A stretch of 64,000 nucleotides of DNA, from the NCBI GenBank assembly GCA_037957365.1, contig JARHVA010002006.1, forward strand, positions 253,501 through 317,500. The letters are read 5' to 3'. A model generated the notes under the pieces. The model was not told the DNA's origin. It made no database searches and saw only the letters and a list, made by a program, of their open reading frames with translations. This stretch comes from Torreya grandis. Lineage: Eukaryota; Streptophyta; Pinopsida; Cupressales; Taxaceae. Made by a program: the position numbers and the translations under genes. Of the stretch, positions 34,986-47,940 are shown piece after piece. How positions within the stretch are numbered: the stretch's first letter is position 1; every line of letters starts with the position of its first letter.

Positions 34986-35945
34986 CTATACTTGTTCTAT
35001 ATGTAGATTATTTTATTCTGATAGGAAGTTTTAACCCCATGATTGATGATATTAAACTTAATTTGATGAGATAGTTTGATATGATAGACTTTGGAATTTT
35101 GAACTACTTCCTTGGAATTTAGATCCATCACTCATCCAGTGGAATTTATATTAGAAAATAAAATTATTACACTAATTTTATTAATTAGTTTGATATGGCT
35201 AACTTTAATCTAGACCCTACTCCATTTCAGTTAGGTTTCGTAATAAACTATTAATTATACAACTCCTATAGTTGACACCAACTTGTATAGGAAACTAGTA
35301 GATAGTTTCTTATACTTAGCTCACACTTGCCCTGACATCACCTTTGATGTTAAAAATGTTTCTCAATTCTCACAACATCCCAATGATATTAGATGAGTGT
35401 ATTTTGTGCTACATCAGGGCAATACTCACTTTAATATTTAATACACATCACAAGGCACTTCATATATTATGGGTTACGTTGAATCAAATTAGGAAAGTGA
35501 TGTTGATACCCACAAATCTACTTTTGATTTTTTATACAATATTAGCTTAGGTCTAGTTATATGGGGATGTAATAAGAATACAATCACTGCCTTGTCATCT
35601 ATTGAGGCTAAGTACTAGGGAGATGCCAAATCCAGTTAGGAAGCCTTATGGCTTCAATAGTTGTTGGATGAGTTCAGTTTTATACATCACAACCCTACTA
35701 CACTTTGGTGTTATAACTAAAGTTCCATTTATATTATTCTCAATCCTATTGATCACTCACACATAAAACACATTGAGATACATATGCACTTTATTTAAAA
35801 ACCTATTCAACATGGGTTCATTTCTTTGGAGTTCATGCCTATAAATGAACAATTTTATGAAATATTCACTAAACCCTCAACTTCACCTGATTGTCATCAA
35901 TTTTGAGATTTTATTGGGGTGAATGAAGTTGTCCTAGGGGATGGG
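34986..35945 (+). pseudogene. C1 reverse transcriptase (C-terminal half) and RNase H
   Basis: It begins PILVLYVDYFIL, where the catalytic YVDD reads YVDY (35000-35011), then FDMIDFGILNYFLGI, NPDPTPFQ-like (35200), and in other frames YRKLVDSFLYLAHTCPDITF-like (35285-35345), VSQFSQHPNDI, and RNase H blocks ALSSIEAKY (35590-35615), SEALWLQ-like, HKTHDT-like and FTKPSTSP (35865-35890). The order is that of copia pol up to its end. Many stops and shifts. Its start is the exact continuation of the frame interrupted by S1. Confidence 0.85.
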
Positions 35946-36510
35946 GGGTCTAGGGTAAATTAATTTCTTCCTTTTCTCTCATATTTTTTATGATTGTACA
36001 TGGGTATCTAACATAGCTTAATAGTTGGGACCCATCTTTTTTCCATCCATAATTATTCACTTACATGGGTGTATTAGAGTATTAGACTATCATTTAGTAG
36101 TTATAATATCTAATTAGTAAATATTTATTCATTAATAGTTAATATTGTCCATGATAAATACCGTGATACTTTTCAAAAATTAATATTATAATGTTTTAAG
36201 TGATAATTATTATCATTTATATGTTATATAATTGGAAAGATCTAAGTGCGACACTTTTCAAAGGATCCTTCAAGGGATAGATAAGGATATAATCCTTTAT
36301 TTTATTTTCTCTCTTATATCAAAGGAGCATGAGTGTACTTGTGTGATAAATAATATTGGAGAGATATTTGTATAATCATTTATAAATCAATAATAATATG
36401 TTATTCACTTATATTAATTGAGTGTAGTTATTGGCATTTGAGCTATCATTTCTTAGTTCTAGTTTTTAGCTAGCTCCTAAGGATTTTCATGTCCATTTTC
36501 TTGTTCTTTC
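35946..36510 (+). repeat. C1 candidate 3' end: purine tract and LTR
   Basis: A purine-rich stretch aggggatggggggtctaggg (35936-35955) follows RNase H. An LTR could start at TGTATTAGAGTATTAGAC (36070) and end at CTTTCA (36510), a form common in copia elements, but no matching 5' LTR was found, so the boundaries are tentative. Confidence 0.35.
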
Positions 36511-39369
36511 AATATGTACATAATTGTCTATGTGATTTGGTTTTCCTTAGTCCTCAGTTTATTGTGATTGGTTGAAGGATTAATTTTTTTTGTCTTTTTC
36601 ATTTAATTTCCATTTTCCAAGGGTGATTTTTGAGGATAGGTTTTCACTTTTTATCCTTCATGACGAAGGGCCCTCTAATTTGACCAAAGCCTAAATAACA
36701 TGTGACATTAAAGGATAAATCAAATTTTTTTAGGGTATTCAAGGAAACAAGTTGGCTGGAGTTTTTTGAAAATTTTTAGGGGCATAATAAAAATATTACC
36801 AATTAATTTTTGTTGGGTTTGGATGCAGGTGTGGTGAGGGATAGAGGTGTGGTTATAACCATATCAAAGAAGGCATTTTCTAAAATAACTAGTATTTCAT
36901 TAGAGGGGGAGAAGTGGTACTTGGTAAAAATAAGTGGGTTATTTTTATATAATTTTTTTATCCAATGGGAAAAAATGATTGATACTAGCAAAAGAATCAC
37001 CATACTTCATTGCCAAAAACTTTACCCTTGGTTGATCTTTTCATTCACAAATACATTACATGTGAAGGTCGGTTTTCTATCCCATTATCTTATCATTTTA
37101 TACTACTTTCCCATTTTTAGCTAAATAATACTTTCAACTTGCCATATTTCATACCTAAACTCCTAGAGAGAGCTATGATTGAGATAAAAAAAAAATGGAA
37201 TGATAAGGTTTTTACTCACTAAGGTTTGGTTAAGATTTATTTATTTATTTATTTTGGATGTTTTGAGTTCCAAAAATCTTATTATTTCTTGGAAGGATTT
37301 TTATTTTCCAAATTTTATGGCTATGGAATATGTACCCTTTCCAAAATAAGAATAAAATAAGAATCATTTTAACTCATCCTTTGAATATTATGAGGATGAC
37401 TCTTATTAACAAAATGTTTCTTTTAAGGTGCGATGTATAATATCTACAAGAGTATTCAATATTCTCACTAGAAATAAAAGAGCTAGGGAGAAATGATTGA
37501 GGAGGGAATCCATATTCTAATATTTAGAGACATATAATACATATGAAAAGAAACCAAAAAATTGTGTTTAAAGAAAAGAGCCAAACTTGATGTTTTAGGC
37601 CTCAGGTTGTGCCCAACCTCAGAAAAAATATTTTGTTTAAGAATAAAAGTCAATGAATCTAGATAAATACATAAAAGCAACATACCTATCATTAATGCCA
37701 AAATTCAATTCGGCCAAGGGTTGAAACATATATATATATATATAATTTTTAAGAAGTCTTAAAATAGGTCGAGGATAATGTGTCAAAAGTTCTTGGTTCT
37801 ATTTTTTAGTAACAACTATGAAGATGAGATATAAGGGGATGAAAATATGGAATATTTAGATTCAAAAATAGAAATATTTATAGTAGTAGACAAAATTATG
37901 TCTTAAGAGAAGGAATTATAAGTTTTTAGAAGAATAATTATGATTACATCTTAGTTTGCCACTAAATTTATTGTTTTTCTTTATATAGTAGTAATGGATG
38001 TTATGAATGTGTCCACTTTGTAGTCTGCATTTCTCCCATATTATTATAATAATCCTTTGATAATGGATGTGGTTATAGGAAATTAGTTTTTCAAGTTTTT
38101 CAAAACATGATCATGATAATAAATTTCATTTTCCTATAATGTAAGGGGTTAAAGTGGTGGGGAATTTGATTAAACAACAAAACCAAATGTTATCTAAAAC
38201 TTAAAATGTTATAAAAGGATTTAAAAAGAAGTAGATAGGAAGCTTAAGAAGAAGGAAAGTATAATGATGTATGCATTAATACATTGAAAGACAAAGTGAC
38301 CTTATTTGTGAGAATGTTTCAAAATTTTATATGTAGGCCTCCTACAATTTATTCCATGATTTTGAGATAAATGTTTTTAAAGTTACAATTATGGAGGCTA
38401 GCATCATTTTAAACTATTGAGGTAAGTAAATGAAAGAATTTATGTGAAATATTATTTTATTCTTTGGAGAAATAAAAATATATGTTGTGTGAGGCATATG
38501 TGAATAATATAATTCTTCATATGCAGTTAAAATAAAATATGAATCCTTATGTTTATGATGTTATTCTAATATATTTTTTCTCTTACCTATAAAATGAGAT
38601 AATACATGATAATTAATGAAAAATTATAATAGTTTTTTAAAAATTCATCCCTTGTGGTTGAGAACTTAATTTCCAAGGCCTTTGTAAATTCTAATGGAAT
38701 ATGTAAATCTTGTCAAGAATGAGGAAATAAATGATGTTTTTTCACTATTAATCTGTAACTTGTCATAAAAAGTGAAAATTTGATTATTTATATGAGCTTA
38801 TAGCTATATAGGAATTCTTGTTTCAAAAGAGAAGATATTTAAAAATTCTTTATGGATAAGGATACTTTTTCTACTCGTAACCTTAGGGAGGCAAGAGAGA
38901 TGGCTAACCTTTTATCTAATTTCAATGCAAAATATGGATTCATCTTCGATTGAGCTTACATTTCAATATCCTTTTTTTTTGTTTACATTTCTTGATTAAA
39001 ATTATAAAAATACATTAAATAAAGAGGAAGAATTCCAAAATAGGTGGTTTACAAATTAGTTATTATTTTCCTCTAGATGAAACTAGTTTGGATCTAGTGG
39101 ATTTCTCGAATCCGTGTGATTTTTTTTGGAAATATTAATCTATAATTTAATAGTTACATAATATCTCTATTTTGGAATCTCTACGAGAGTATCTAAAAGC
39201 ATGGTTTTAAGGTTATTTTCTTAGTTGTTTTTTTTTCTTCTTTTATGATGTTAATATGGTTGCAAAAGTTACAACAACATTTTATTTCTTCTCTTGTGAA
39301 GATGGATAACTATGATGCTTTAGAATTTAGTGCAAGGTTCCTTTTCTTTTCACTTATAATGGAATAAAC
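36511..39369. other. Mostly unrecognised sequence
   Basis: It contains one protein-like plus-strand remnant (next entry), a short TA run at 37726-37742, and otherwise AT-rich sequence in which I see neither a known domain nor a long repeat. Confidence 0.4.
36690..37250 (+). pseudogene. Unknown repeat-type protein remnant
   Basis: The 104-codon open frame 36810-37124 reads through a block LEGEKWYLVKISGLFLYNFF, then MIDTSKRI and a hydrophobic end. A further block LPYFIPKLLERAMIEIKKKW with FTHQGLVKIYL continues in another frame to about 37230. The mix of conserved-looking tryptophan, glycine and charged blocks suggests a former protein rather than chance. I do not recognise the family with confidence; it is probably another mobile-element protein. 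Confidence 0.35.
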
Positions 39370-39517
<148 letters not shown>

Positions 39518-39557
39518 ATATAATTTTTCTTCTTCCTTTTCCCCTAATGTTACTATT

Positions 39558-40279
39558 TGTAGTAACTCAATTTTGGTCACAAATACTTGACAATGTTAGT
39601 TTTGGCCCTATTTCACTTTAAATGACTTGAGCACTTAATTTGGGCCTATTTTACCACTTCACTCCATCTTAATCACTTATATGAGCATATTTATTTTATA
39701 AATTGATATATAACACGTAATTAAATATTATAATAGCTAAAACCCCCTTTAAGCATCTATATGGATATATCCAAACCCAAAAGTCACACATTTCCCTAAA
39801 GGACAAATATGTCTATTAGGGGAAAATAGTGGAAGACATTTTTATCCCCTACGGTAAATTTATGTCCTTGATATTATACTGATAATTTTTCAAATTTAAA
39901 CCCCCTTACAGTTTGATAATTTTTAGCTCGAGGTTTTCCTTTTTGGATATTTATAAAGGCACACTTAAGTCACCTATTCTACCACTTGGTAATTTCAATA
40001 TAGAGGCATACTCACATTAATAAAATATTCCCTATTATTACCAAATTTTATTCTAATCACTTGAGTAAGTCCGAAATCAAGTCAAAAACCTATCTTATCT
40101 AAGCCAAAGCAAAGCATGATCAAGTATTTAAGCTATTTCTAGATGCATTAATATAGTCAAAGGAAAAAATTACACAAAGCACTCTAAGTGGGGGAACTAC
40201 ATGGGATTGAATTTCCTCTTCAATGTAATAGATATGTAGGCAATTTTTAGTCATCATGGAGGTGTTTCAGGTAAGCTCA
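39558..40279 (+). repeat. T2 5' LTR
   Basis: It matches 60750-61496. Shared blocks are tttccctaaaggacaaa, ataaaggcacac-taag, attctaccactt and atttctagatgcatt. It starts TGTAGTAACTCAA (right copy TGTAGTCACTCAA). A TATA-like ttataaaggcac (39951-39962) is conserved (gatataaaggcac in the right copy). By eye about 30% of positions differ. Confidence 0.7.
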
Positions 40280-40989
40280 GTCCTTTACACTACCCCATTT
40301 TTCTATTTGTAGGTTTTCAATTATTTTAAACCCTATTAGGGTTTTAAATTTGAATAAGATAGTTTTAGGTTTTTGAACATCTTTGAAGGTAAAATATTCA
40401 CATAATACCTAGTTCAAGTTAGAGTAAATTATTTTTATTTAATTTTCCTTATTTTTAACAAAGGACAATATCAACCAACTCAAATCCACTATAGTGTATT
40501 TTTGAACTTGTTTATTGCTTGAACATTATCAAACCCTAGGTTTCATTTAGGGTTCAAAACTTTTTTCTAGGATTTCAAAAAAATATTCTTAGGGTTTCAG
40601 ATCCAATCTCTAATTTCTCCTTATCCTACATGCAAATCAAAAGTTTAATTTTTTGACCTAGGGTTTTACCCTCATCTTATTATAAGTGTTTTATTTCTTA
40701 GGTTTGTAGCTTATCCTCCTACTTGTTTAGCTCATATCTATTCCATAACAAATCTATTTCCAAAATTCTCAATTTTTTTTCTTACTCATATATAAGGAAT
40801 TAAAAACCTAATTTTGTTCGTCAAAATATTGTACGTAGTTTTCCTAAATTAAAATTTACTATTTTAAAAAATTTGTCATAAGGGAAAAATGGTGTTACTA
40901 TTTTCAAATTAAAATAAAAAATCCATTAATTCAAATATTTTAAAAATCAATTATGACATGAGAATAAAAATAATTGTATATTTAAGATA
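40280..40989 (+). other. T2 leader and lost gag
   Basis: No clear primer site or coding block. Several aggg-type leader words occur (agggttt, ccctagg) but nothing assignable. Confidence 0.4.
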
Positions 40990-41880
40990 TTATAAGGCTT
41001 GCTCATGAACAACCTCAAGTTTTTCTCAATTATCATTGTTTCAACATTCAATTAGAGATTTTACCAGTTAATAATAGATGATGAAAGGCATGTATAAATA
41101 CTTTCATTTATCCTCATCCTATAACTAAAATTTTTAAAGGCTACCATCCCCCACCTATTATTCTTCCATAGATTATACCATATTTTGTGGTTCATGTTAA
41201 TAATACTCGAAGAGGTATGACACCACATCATGGAGGAAGTCATCATGTCCCGCCTCAACCCCCTCAACCTCCCATGAGGAAATGAAATTAATATAAATAT
41301 TATGATATTATCATGGATTGACTAAAAAATATCCATGCTAAAATTTCAATTTTAGAGTTACTAAAAAATTCATTGGTTTATAAGGATATTTTACATATTG
41401 CATTGAGAGATAATACTATGTATAGTGAAACATATCCTACTACTTTTAATTCCATAATTAACACCTTTATGGATACTGAAAATTTTACGACTTTTGAGGA
41501 AGAAGAATTTCTAACACAATATGTAATTGCACAAAATCTTCCATTTTTTATTCAAGTTATAGTGCAAAATAGAAGAATCAAACATGTATTGATTGAAGTT
41601 GGTTATGAAGTGAACATGTTCAATAGTCATTTCTTACAAAAATTGGGTATAAACATTGAAATTATCCAAAAATATATCAAACTATAAAAGGGTTTGATGG
41701 GTCTTTACAACAAGTAATTAGAATGATATCTTTACATGTAATATTGGGACCTAAAACTATTAATACTTTATTTCATGTTATGCCAAGTAATTTACATTAT
41801 AATTTATTTTTGGAAAGACCTTAAATACAAATGATGCAAATAGTACCATTTAGATTACATAGGGTCTTAAATTCATGAAT
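40990..41880 (+). pseudogene. T2 gag C-terminus and aspartic protease
   Basis: Plus-strand blocks PPQPPQPPMRK (41245-41280), IMDWLKNIHAKISILELLKN-like (41310-41370) and the open frame 41373-41687, which runs LVYKDILHIALRDNT, then FFIQVIVQNRRIKHVLIEVGYEVNMF, where the protease active site V-D-x-GS has become IEVGYEV. After a one-base shift come GPKTINTLF and HYNLFLERPQ (41750-41825), the LLGRPW block. The same order and words occur in T1 on the other strand. Inactive. Confidence 0.8.
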
Positions 41881-43015
41881 AAAGGGTACTCATACAAATT
41901 TCCTGTGGATGATAATCCTTTCAAATATTATGAAATGAATAAATGTCAATAAAATTTAGATGATTCATCTATCATTCCACCTTCTTAAGTTATCCATTAG
42001 GATCAAAGATACACATATTAAATCAAAGACTTAAGTAATGAAAACTATAAAACATAACAATAAAATTTATGAATGGACCAACAAGAATTACATCAAAAAG
42101 GATCTTGAGCAATTGAAACTAGCACAAACAAAGATGCAAATATAACTCCAAAGTTTAAAAGATAAACAAGTAATATGTCATAAATAACATTTTCAAAATG
42201 AATAGATATGAATTCAAAATTTACAAATGGAATAACTTGAGAAAGAAAAGGTACTAAATTCAAATGGAACATTAATAAATGCAAGTTACAAAATAAAAAA
42301 AAAAGAGACAAGTGGAATGAGAAGGAATACATAAAGAACATTCACATTATTTGGATCAATAAAATTCTATTATTGATATACCTTTACTATTCAATTTAGA
42401 ATTACAAGATATTCATGTTTCTAATTATTATGGTAGTGATGATGATGAAACCAACATGGTTAATATGATAGATGATAAATTACTCAAGTTAAATTTCAAC
42501 CCTTTAGATGAATATTTATCTCATACTTTATTCACACATATTGGTATATGATTATACCATGTTGATTCAAAATTAATAGTTAAATATCATCTAGATTCAA
42601 ATAACAAACATGTTGTAGGTATGTCTAAATATGGCAATGCAAACAATTATTACAATATTATATTTCATATGACATTTTTGACAAATTAGGTAAATAATGT
42701 GGTTTCAAAGGAGGAATATAAAAAACCCATCATATTTAGAGCCTTTGAATCTTGATATTAATATTTAAGGAAATAAATGTATGAAATTCAAGATCACATC
42801 TTATCAAGAATGAAATATATGTAGAATGACACTACTCCAAAATCTTGGGTATAATAATCAACACTTGGGTAATATTACTATACCTCAATGTTGCATTGAA
42901 TCTATTGAATTACCAGAAATACTAGGGTAAAAATCATGTTCCATTATATTTTACATTGATCTTACCTTAAATCAGAACAATGCAACATTAATAAGATCAT
43001 GGATAAAAGTAATGG
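41881..43015 (+). other. T2 region after protease
   Basis: Decayed frames with acidic and asparagine-rich stretches (for example YYGSDDDETNMVNMIDDKLL near 42430-42480). In an autonomous relative, reverse transcriptase would begin about here, but none of its motifs are seen. It is interrupted by C2 at 43016; a short piece resumes at 56241 with YHDYVTFVHESAMVTISRED. Confidence 0.5.
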
Positions 43016-43552
43016 TGAAATAATTGATGTATAGATATATGAAGGAATATACAAGATAATATCTAGAGTGAATTAAATAAGCAAAGCACATAATAGTGAA
43101 CACAAATTAATGAACCAATAAACAAATATTTACCATGGGAAAACCTCGAAAGGTAAAAATCCCACCAATGTGATATTCATTAATATGAAAAACTAAATCA
43201 CCCCACTATACATTTCTTCCTCACTTCTTCACATAATGCTTCATAAAATCATTTTGAGTGAGTTTGAATATGATAAAAGTTTAATATTTGAGAGATGATT
43301 TCACAATAGGGTAGAACCCTATTTATAGTGAAATATCAAGGGAGGTGACCATTGTAAAAATAATAGGTCCATCCATCATGATAAAGCCAATTAATTAAAA
43401 AAATTGTAAGTATTAAATAACCATAATAGTATTATTTATTTTCATGAGGTTTCCACTTCATTTTAATAAATAATATATTATTATTTATTTAATTATTTAA
43501 CAATTTAAGATAAGGGTTAATAATTACCACTTAGATATTAATTGCTCTAACA
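43016..43552 (-). repeat. C2 3' LTR and adjoining polypurine tract
   Basis: It aligns with 55702-56240. Shared blocks are gagagatgatttcacaatag, ggaggtgaccattgtaaaaa, aagccaattaattaaaaa and ttatttattttcatgaggtt. Just outside, the minus strand reads CATCAAGAGAG before TGTTAG, a purine tract. Confidence 0.9.
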
Positions 43553-44009
43553 CTCTCTTGATGCTAAGTGGGGATAAATGTCATAGTCAACTCAAAAAAG
43601 CAATTATACTATATACATAAGTGAAGGATTTAAAAACCTTCATCATGTCAAACATCACTTTTTGAATTAAAATGAATTATAATCCATAAACTACTCAAAA
43701 TTAAATTTGGGTTAGCTTGATAGTGAGACTACATCTCATAGGTTCTCATAAATAATCACTAAGCACATTTGGAGTCATTTATAACATAAGGACCTCCATT
43801 ACAAAGTTGTTTTTAAAGTATTAGGGTAAAAAATTAAATCTTTCACATGAATTTTACTTAAACTACATAACTTTCACATGAAGATTACAATGCTTTACAA
43901 TGAGAAGAAGTATAGAGAAGAAGAAATACATGGCCATTTGAAGGTGAAATTATCATGCACACTCCTCAAAGGCAACTTTGAGAGGCCTAAAATTATATGA
44001 AACTAACAG

Positions 44010-45480
44010 AACTTGGTATCATCAAGTGTTTTAATAAATATATCTACCACTTGTTCATTTGTAGGACAAAACTGTAAATTTATATCACTATTGAGGACTT
44101 TTGCTCAGATAAAATACACATGACCTTCAATATGTTTAGTTCTTTGTTGTTGCATAGGATTATTCACTAGAGCTATATAAATTTGGTTATCAAAATGAAA
44201 GATGGTACTGTGAGAAATATCCAAATGAAGTTATCCCTATAACCTTCTTAGCCACATGGCTTCTTTGACAGTTACAAACACTTTTGTACTCTACTTTAGT
44301 AGAAGAGATAGAGGTAATATGTTACTTTTTATGGATCCAAATGATATCACCTTCACCAAACTTAAACACATCTAGAATTAGATTTGTAATCAATAGTATC
44401 ACCATCATGATCAACATCACAATAACTATATAATTTAACATTATTAATGGAAGAATAAAATAAACAAAAATTAATTATTACTTTGATATAATAAAGAATA
44501 TGTTTAGATAATTTCTAATGAATCTAATTATAGATTCTGCATAAATATATAAATAACACCAACAACATATGAAATATATGGCCTACTAATGGTTAGATAA
44601 ATCAAACTACCAACAAATTATCTATATAAAGCAATGTTATCTTTTTCACCTGTAGGGTTTGGATCAAGTTTAATAACAACTTCAATAGGAGTATACATAC
44701 ATTTACAATCAAACATATTAAAATTAACATGAAGATTATGTGCATACTAATATTTTGATACAATAATTGAATTTTTATCCTAAAATATATCCATTCTTAA
44801 AAAATGATGCAGAATATCTAAATCAATCATTTCAAATATTTGATTTAATTTATCCTTATGTTTATGAATTAAACTATCTAGATCGCTAGTAATCAAAAAA
44901 TTATCAACATATAAAAAAATAAATATTAGATGACCATTTTCAACTTTAATAAGAGATCACTATCAGAGTAGAAATTAGAGAAATCTAATTCTTTGAAAAA
45001 AGAAGTAATTTTAGATTACCATGCTCGAGGAACTTGTTTTATACCATACAAATATTTATTTAATTTTCATACATGATGTTTTATATTAAGTTCAGTGAAA
45101 CTTTTAGGTTGAGTCATGTATATTTTCTCTTCTAAATCATCATTTAAAAAAGCATTCTTGACATCTATTTTGTAGATAACCCAACTATTTCAGTCTCTAA
45201 GAGAAATAGTAATCTAACAACACTCATTTTTTTATATGAGTAAAGGTTTTAACATAGTCAATCTTGGATTTTTGAGTAAACATACAAGAAATTAGTCTAA
45301 ATTTAAACTTGTCAATTTTACCAATTAAACTATATTTAATCTTAAAAATCCACTTACAACAAATAATATGCCTTTTTGATAGAGGAGAGATGAGATACCA
45401 AGTCTGATGTTTAATTAAGGCATTATATTCAGCTTGCATAACAATATTTGATCTATCATATTGAGTGGATTATTTAAAAT
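44010..45480 (-). pseudogene. C2 reverse transcriptase and RNase H
   Basis: Minus-strand pieces: EYNALIKHQTWYL and KWIFKIKYSLIGKIDKFK (45435-45300), DYVKTFTHIKK, DVKNAFLNDDLEEKIYM (45175-45120), WKLNKYLYGIKQVPRAW (45070-45020), catalytic box YVDN instead of YVDD (44900-44911), and at the end INLQFCPTNEQVVDIFIKTL (44085-44020), the standard copia RNase H C-terminus. Numerous frame changes and stops. The Asp-to-Asn change in the box alone would inactivate the enzyme. Confidence 0.9.
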
Positions 45481-45949
45481 ATTGAGGTTCACATTCATAT
45501 GTAGTCATTAAGGCATGCTAAGAATGGTGAATCCTAGTTAATTAATTAATATTATTAACATTAAAATATTGAATTAGAGATTCTACCTATTTAGGTTTTT
45601 TAGATTGAACATGAAACTTAGGAGTTTCTTTAGAATCTAAGTTATCAAAAGATGGACCATCTTTCTTTATGGCATATGTTTCTTCATAATGAGATACAAG
45701 AGAGCTAAATTCATCAAAAGAAGAACATCGAGGAGGTTCCATAGAAAGCTCATAAAAAGTTTTTATAAGAATAAGAACATTCATATTCTCAATGATCTAA
45801 TGTTTATATGGATCATATACTCTTAATCCTTTAGTCTTACCATCCATAACCTACAAAAATTCAAAAATATGAAGTGGGATCAAGATTATTTCTTTTAACT
45901 TTAGAAATAAAGATAGAATTAGGACTACAAAAGATCCTAAGATGAGCCA

Positions 45950-46670
45950 CACCAGGTTTATTTTTATACCATATTTATAGAGGAGTATAAATATCCAAAG
46001 TTTTGATAGGGAATATATTCAAAATATGAATAAAATTATTCATGGCTTTGGCCCATAAAAAATTAGAAACATTTACATATTGTAACATTTCGTATCCATC
46101 TCAATAATGGTGCGGTTTTGCCTTTTAATAATACCATTTTTTTAGGGGAATAAATAATTTTTAGTTCCATTTGGATACCACAACTGATGCTAAAAGAATC
46201 AAACTCTTAACCAATGTATTTACCACCATCATCAGATGTTAATATCTTAATAGAAAAATTAGATGCATTGTCAACAAAATATTTAAATTATTTAGATTTA
46301 GACAATATATCATATTTATTGTTAATGAAATATGACCAAATAATTCTAGTATAATCATCAATAAAATTAGTAGTATAAAAATAACCATTAAGAGATACAA
46401 ATTCAAGAGGTCTTACAATATCACAATAAATTAATTCTAAAGGATGTGAGGAATTCACATCATGATTCTTGTGAAAGGGGTTAGTATGTTGCTTACTACG
46501 TAAGAAACCCTCAAAAGTTTGATGATGAGAAGGTATAGAAGAAAGTTCAAAAACAAGATTTTGAGAAAACATATCATGTACATTTATATAATTAACATGT
46601 CCTAATATTTTATGTCATAATTGAGATTTATTCTTACTATGTGATGAAAGAAAACATGCAAAAGAAGGAG
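45950..46670 (-). pseudogene. C2 pre-integrase and integrase
   Basis: The minus-strand open frame 46288-46572 (94 codons) contains HQTFEGFLRSKQHTNPF (zinc-domain region, with the CxxC pair lost), HPLELIYCDIVRPL (first catalytic Asp) and GYFYTTNFIDDYTRIIWSYF. Upstream SQLHKILGHVNY (46630) gives the HxxxH part. Downstream ILTSDDGGKYIG (46205-46230) is the second Asp block. Order and spacing are those of copia integrase. Confidence 0.85.
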
Positions 46671-46849
46671 CGAAGATGTATAAACCATTCTTTTGAACCC
46701 CTTCAAGAATTAGAGACCCAGATTAGTTTCTAATGGACTAGATATCTTTAAATAATGTTACAATTAAATCATAATAGTAAGTTGTGAATAATATAACAAG
46801 TTATTTTTAAGCTTAGGTACATTGAAAATATCATTAATAATAACGTTTG

Positions 46850-47880
46850 AAAATTTTGCCTTTCCTTACGTAGTTGCTTTTAAAAATGAATTATCTTCTA
46901 AGTAAATATTTTTAGAGATATCTCTATAGTCACATTAAATTTTAGACAATCAATTCATATGGTACGATTCACCACTATTTAAAATCTACTAATTTTCATT
47001 TGAAGCAAATAAAGTACCATATAACGTACTAACATTTGAATTTTGATCCTGATTGTTATTTTGATTAGGGTTTTGATTCTTATATTTATTTTTAATAGAT
47101 TTATTACCTTTGTTATTTTTAGAATATTGGTTGTTAACTCTCTCTTTATTTTTCTAATATGTTTCTATTTTATGATCAAATTTACCACATAGATTGTAAT
47201 TCTCATTAAACTTAGGCTTATGATTCTTATTATCAGATCGCTTATTCTTATTTTTGCCTTTATCTAGAAGTAGAGTTAGGTTACTTGTTTTCATTGTTGT
47301 CAAAATTAGGTTTAAGATCAAGAATTGCCTGAGTGGCATTCTCTTTAGAATCAAAATTAGAGATCACTTGCTCTTCTTAAATCAAAAGAGTTGATAATGT
47401 AATGAGGTATAGGATATCTTTCTCTATTTAGTACATAGAGTTTAGAATAGAAATAAAATTTAAAAACTTTTCATGAATGTTAAGTTGAATAATAAAATAA
47501 AGTAACTGATTTTAAATCAAATTACAGTTACAACCATCTAACTAAGCTTTAATACTCTTAATTTTAGTAAAAATATTAACAGTCTTTTCATCACCTTTCA
47601 TAGATGTAGTCAGCAATTCAAGAATAGATTTAATAATTTTTGAGAGATGAGTGCCCTCATGCATAGAATCAAGTAATTTTCAAGCATCATTAGGAGAATC
47701 CTAATTACCAATGTGGAGGATGAGTTCATCCTTAACACTCCACAAGATAATTGACATGGCTTCTTGCATTTTATATTGAAACACATTTGAAAGTTCAGAG
47801 ATAACATTCATCTTGATGGGTATTTTTATGTCCCAACGATAATATTCCATAAAGTTTGGGTCATAAATTTCACTTTAACG
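46850..47880 (-). pseudogene. C2 gag, zinc knuckle and protease
   Basis: The UBN2 gag is readable on the minus strand: MEYYRWDIKI and MSIILWSVKDELILHIGN (47850-47700), DSPNDA then HEGTHLSKIIKSILELL (47700-47610), TKIKSIKA, NIHEKFLNFISILNSMY (47495-47440) and ISNFDSKENATQAIL (47370-47320). The knuckle YNLCGKFDHKIETY (47198-47157) keeps one Cys and the His. Protease ILNSGESYHM (46985-46955) replaces DSGASHHM, so the catalytic Asp is Asn. Stops are mostly at former Q codons. The minus-strand frame 47610-47807 listed by ORF finders is a shadow in another frame. Confidence 0.85.
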
Positions 47881-47940
47881 TTAATTTTACATATGTTATA
47901 GTTATATCCATTAAGTATTAATGATTTATTTAGAACAAAG

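Larger units (their letters stand above)
6120..36510 (+). mobile_element. C1: Ty1/copia retrotransposon, split by T1 and S1
   Basis: Gag, protease, integrase, reverse transcriptase and RNase H of one copia element occur in the correct order on the plus strand, but in three pieces: 6130-7613, 30151-31793 and 34981-35940. The first gap is filled exactly by T1 with a CATGA/TATGA target duplication, and the protein reads across it (HANSLIKLCH then HLNYRYLHYL, the pre-integrase region). The second gap is filled by S1 inside reverse transcriptase. All frames carry stops and shifts, so it is dead. The outer limits are not fixed because a clean LTR pair was not found. Confidence 0.8.

Noticed and set aside
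47610..47807. Minus-strand 65-codon frame
   Set aside because: It is out of frame with the UBN2 gag that is readable over the same bases.
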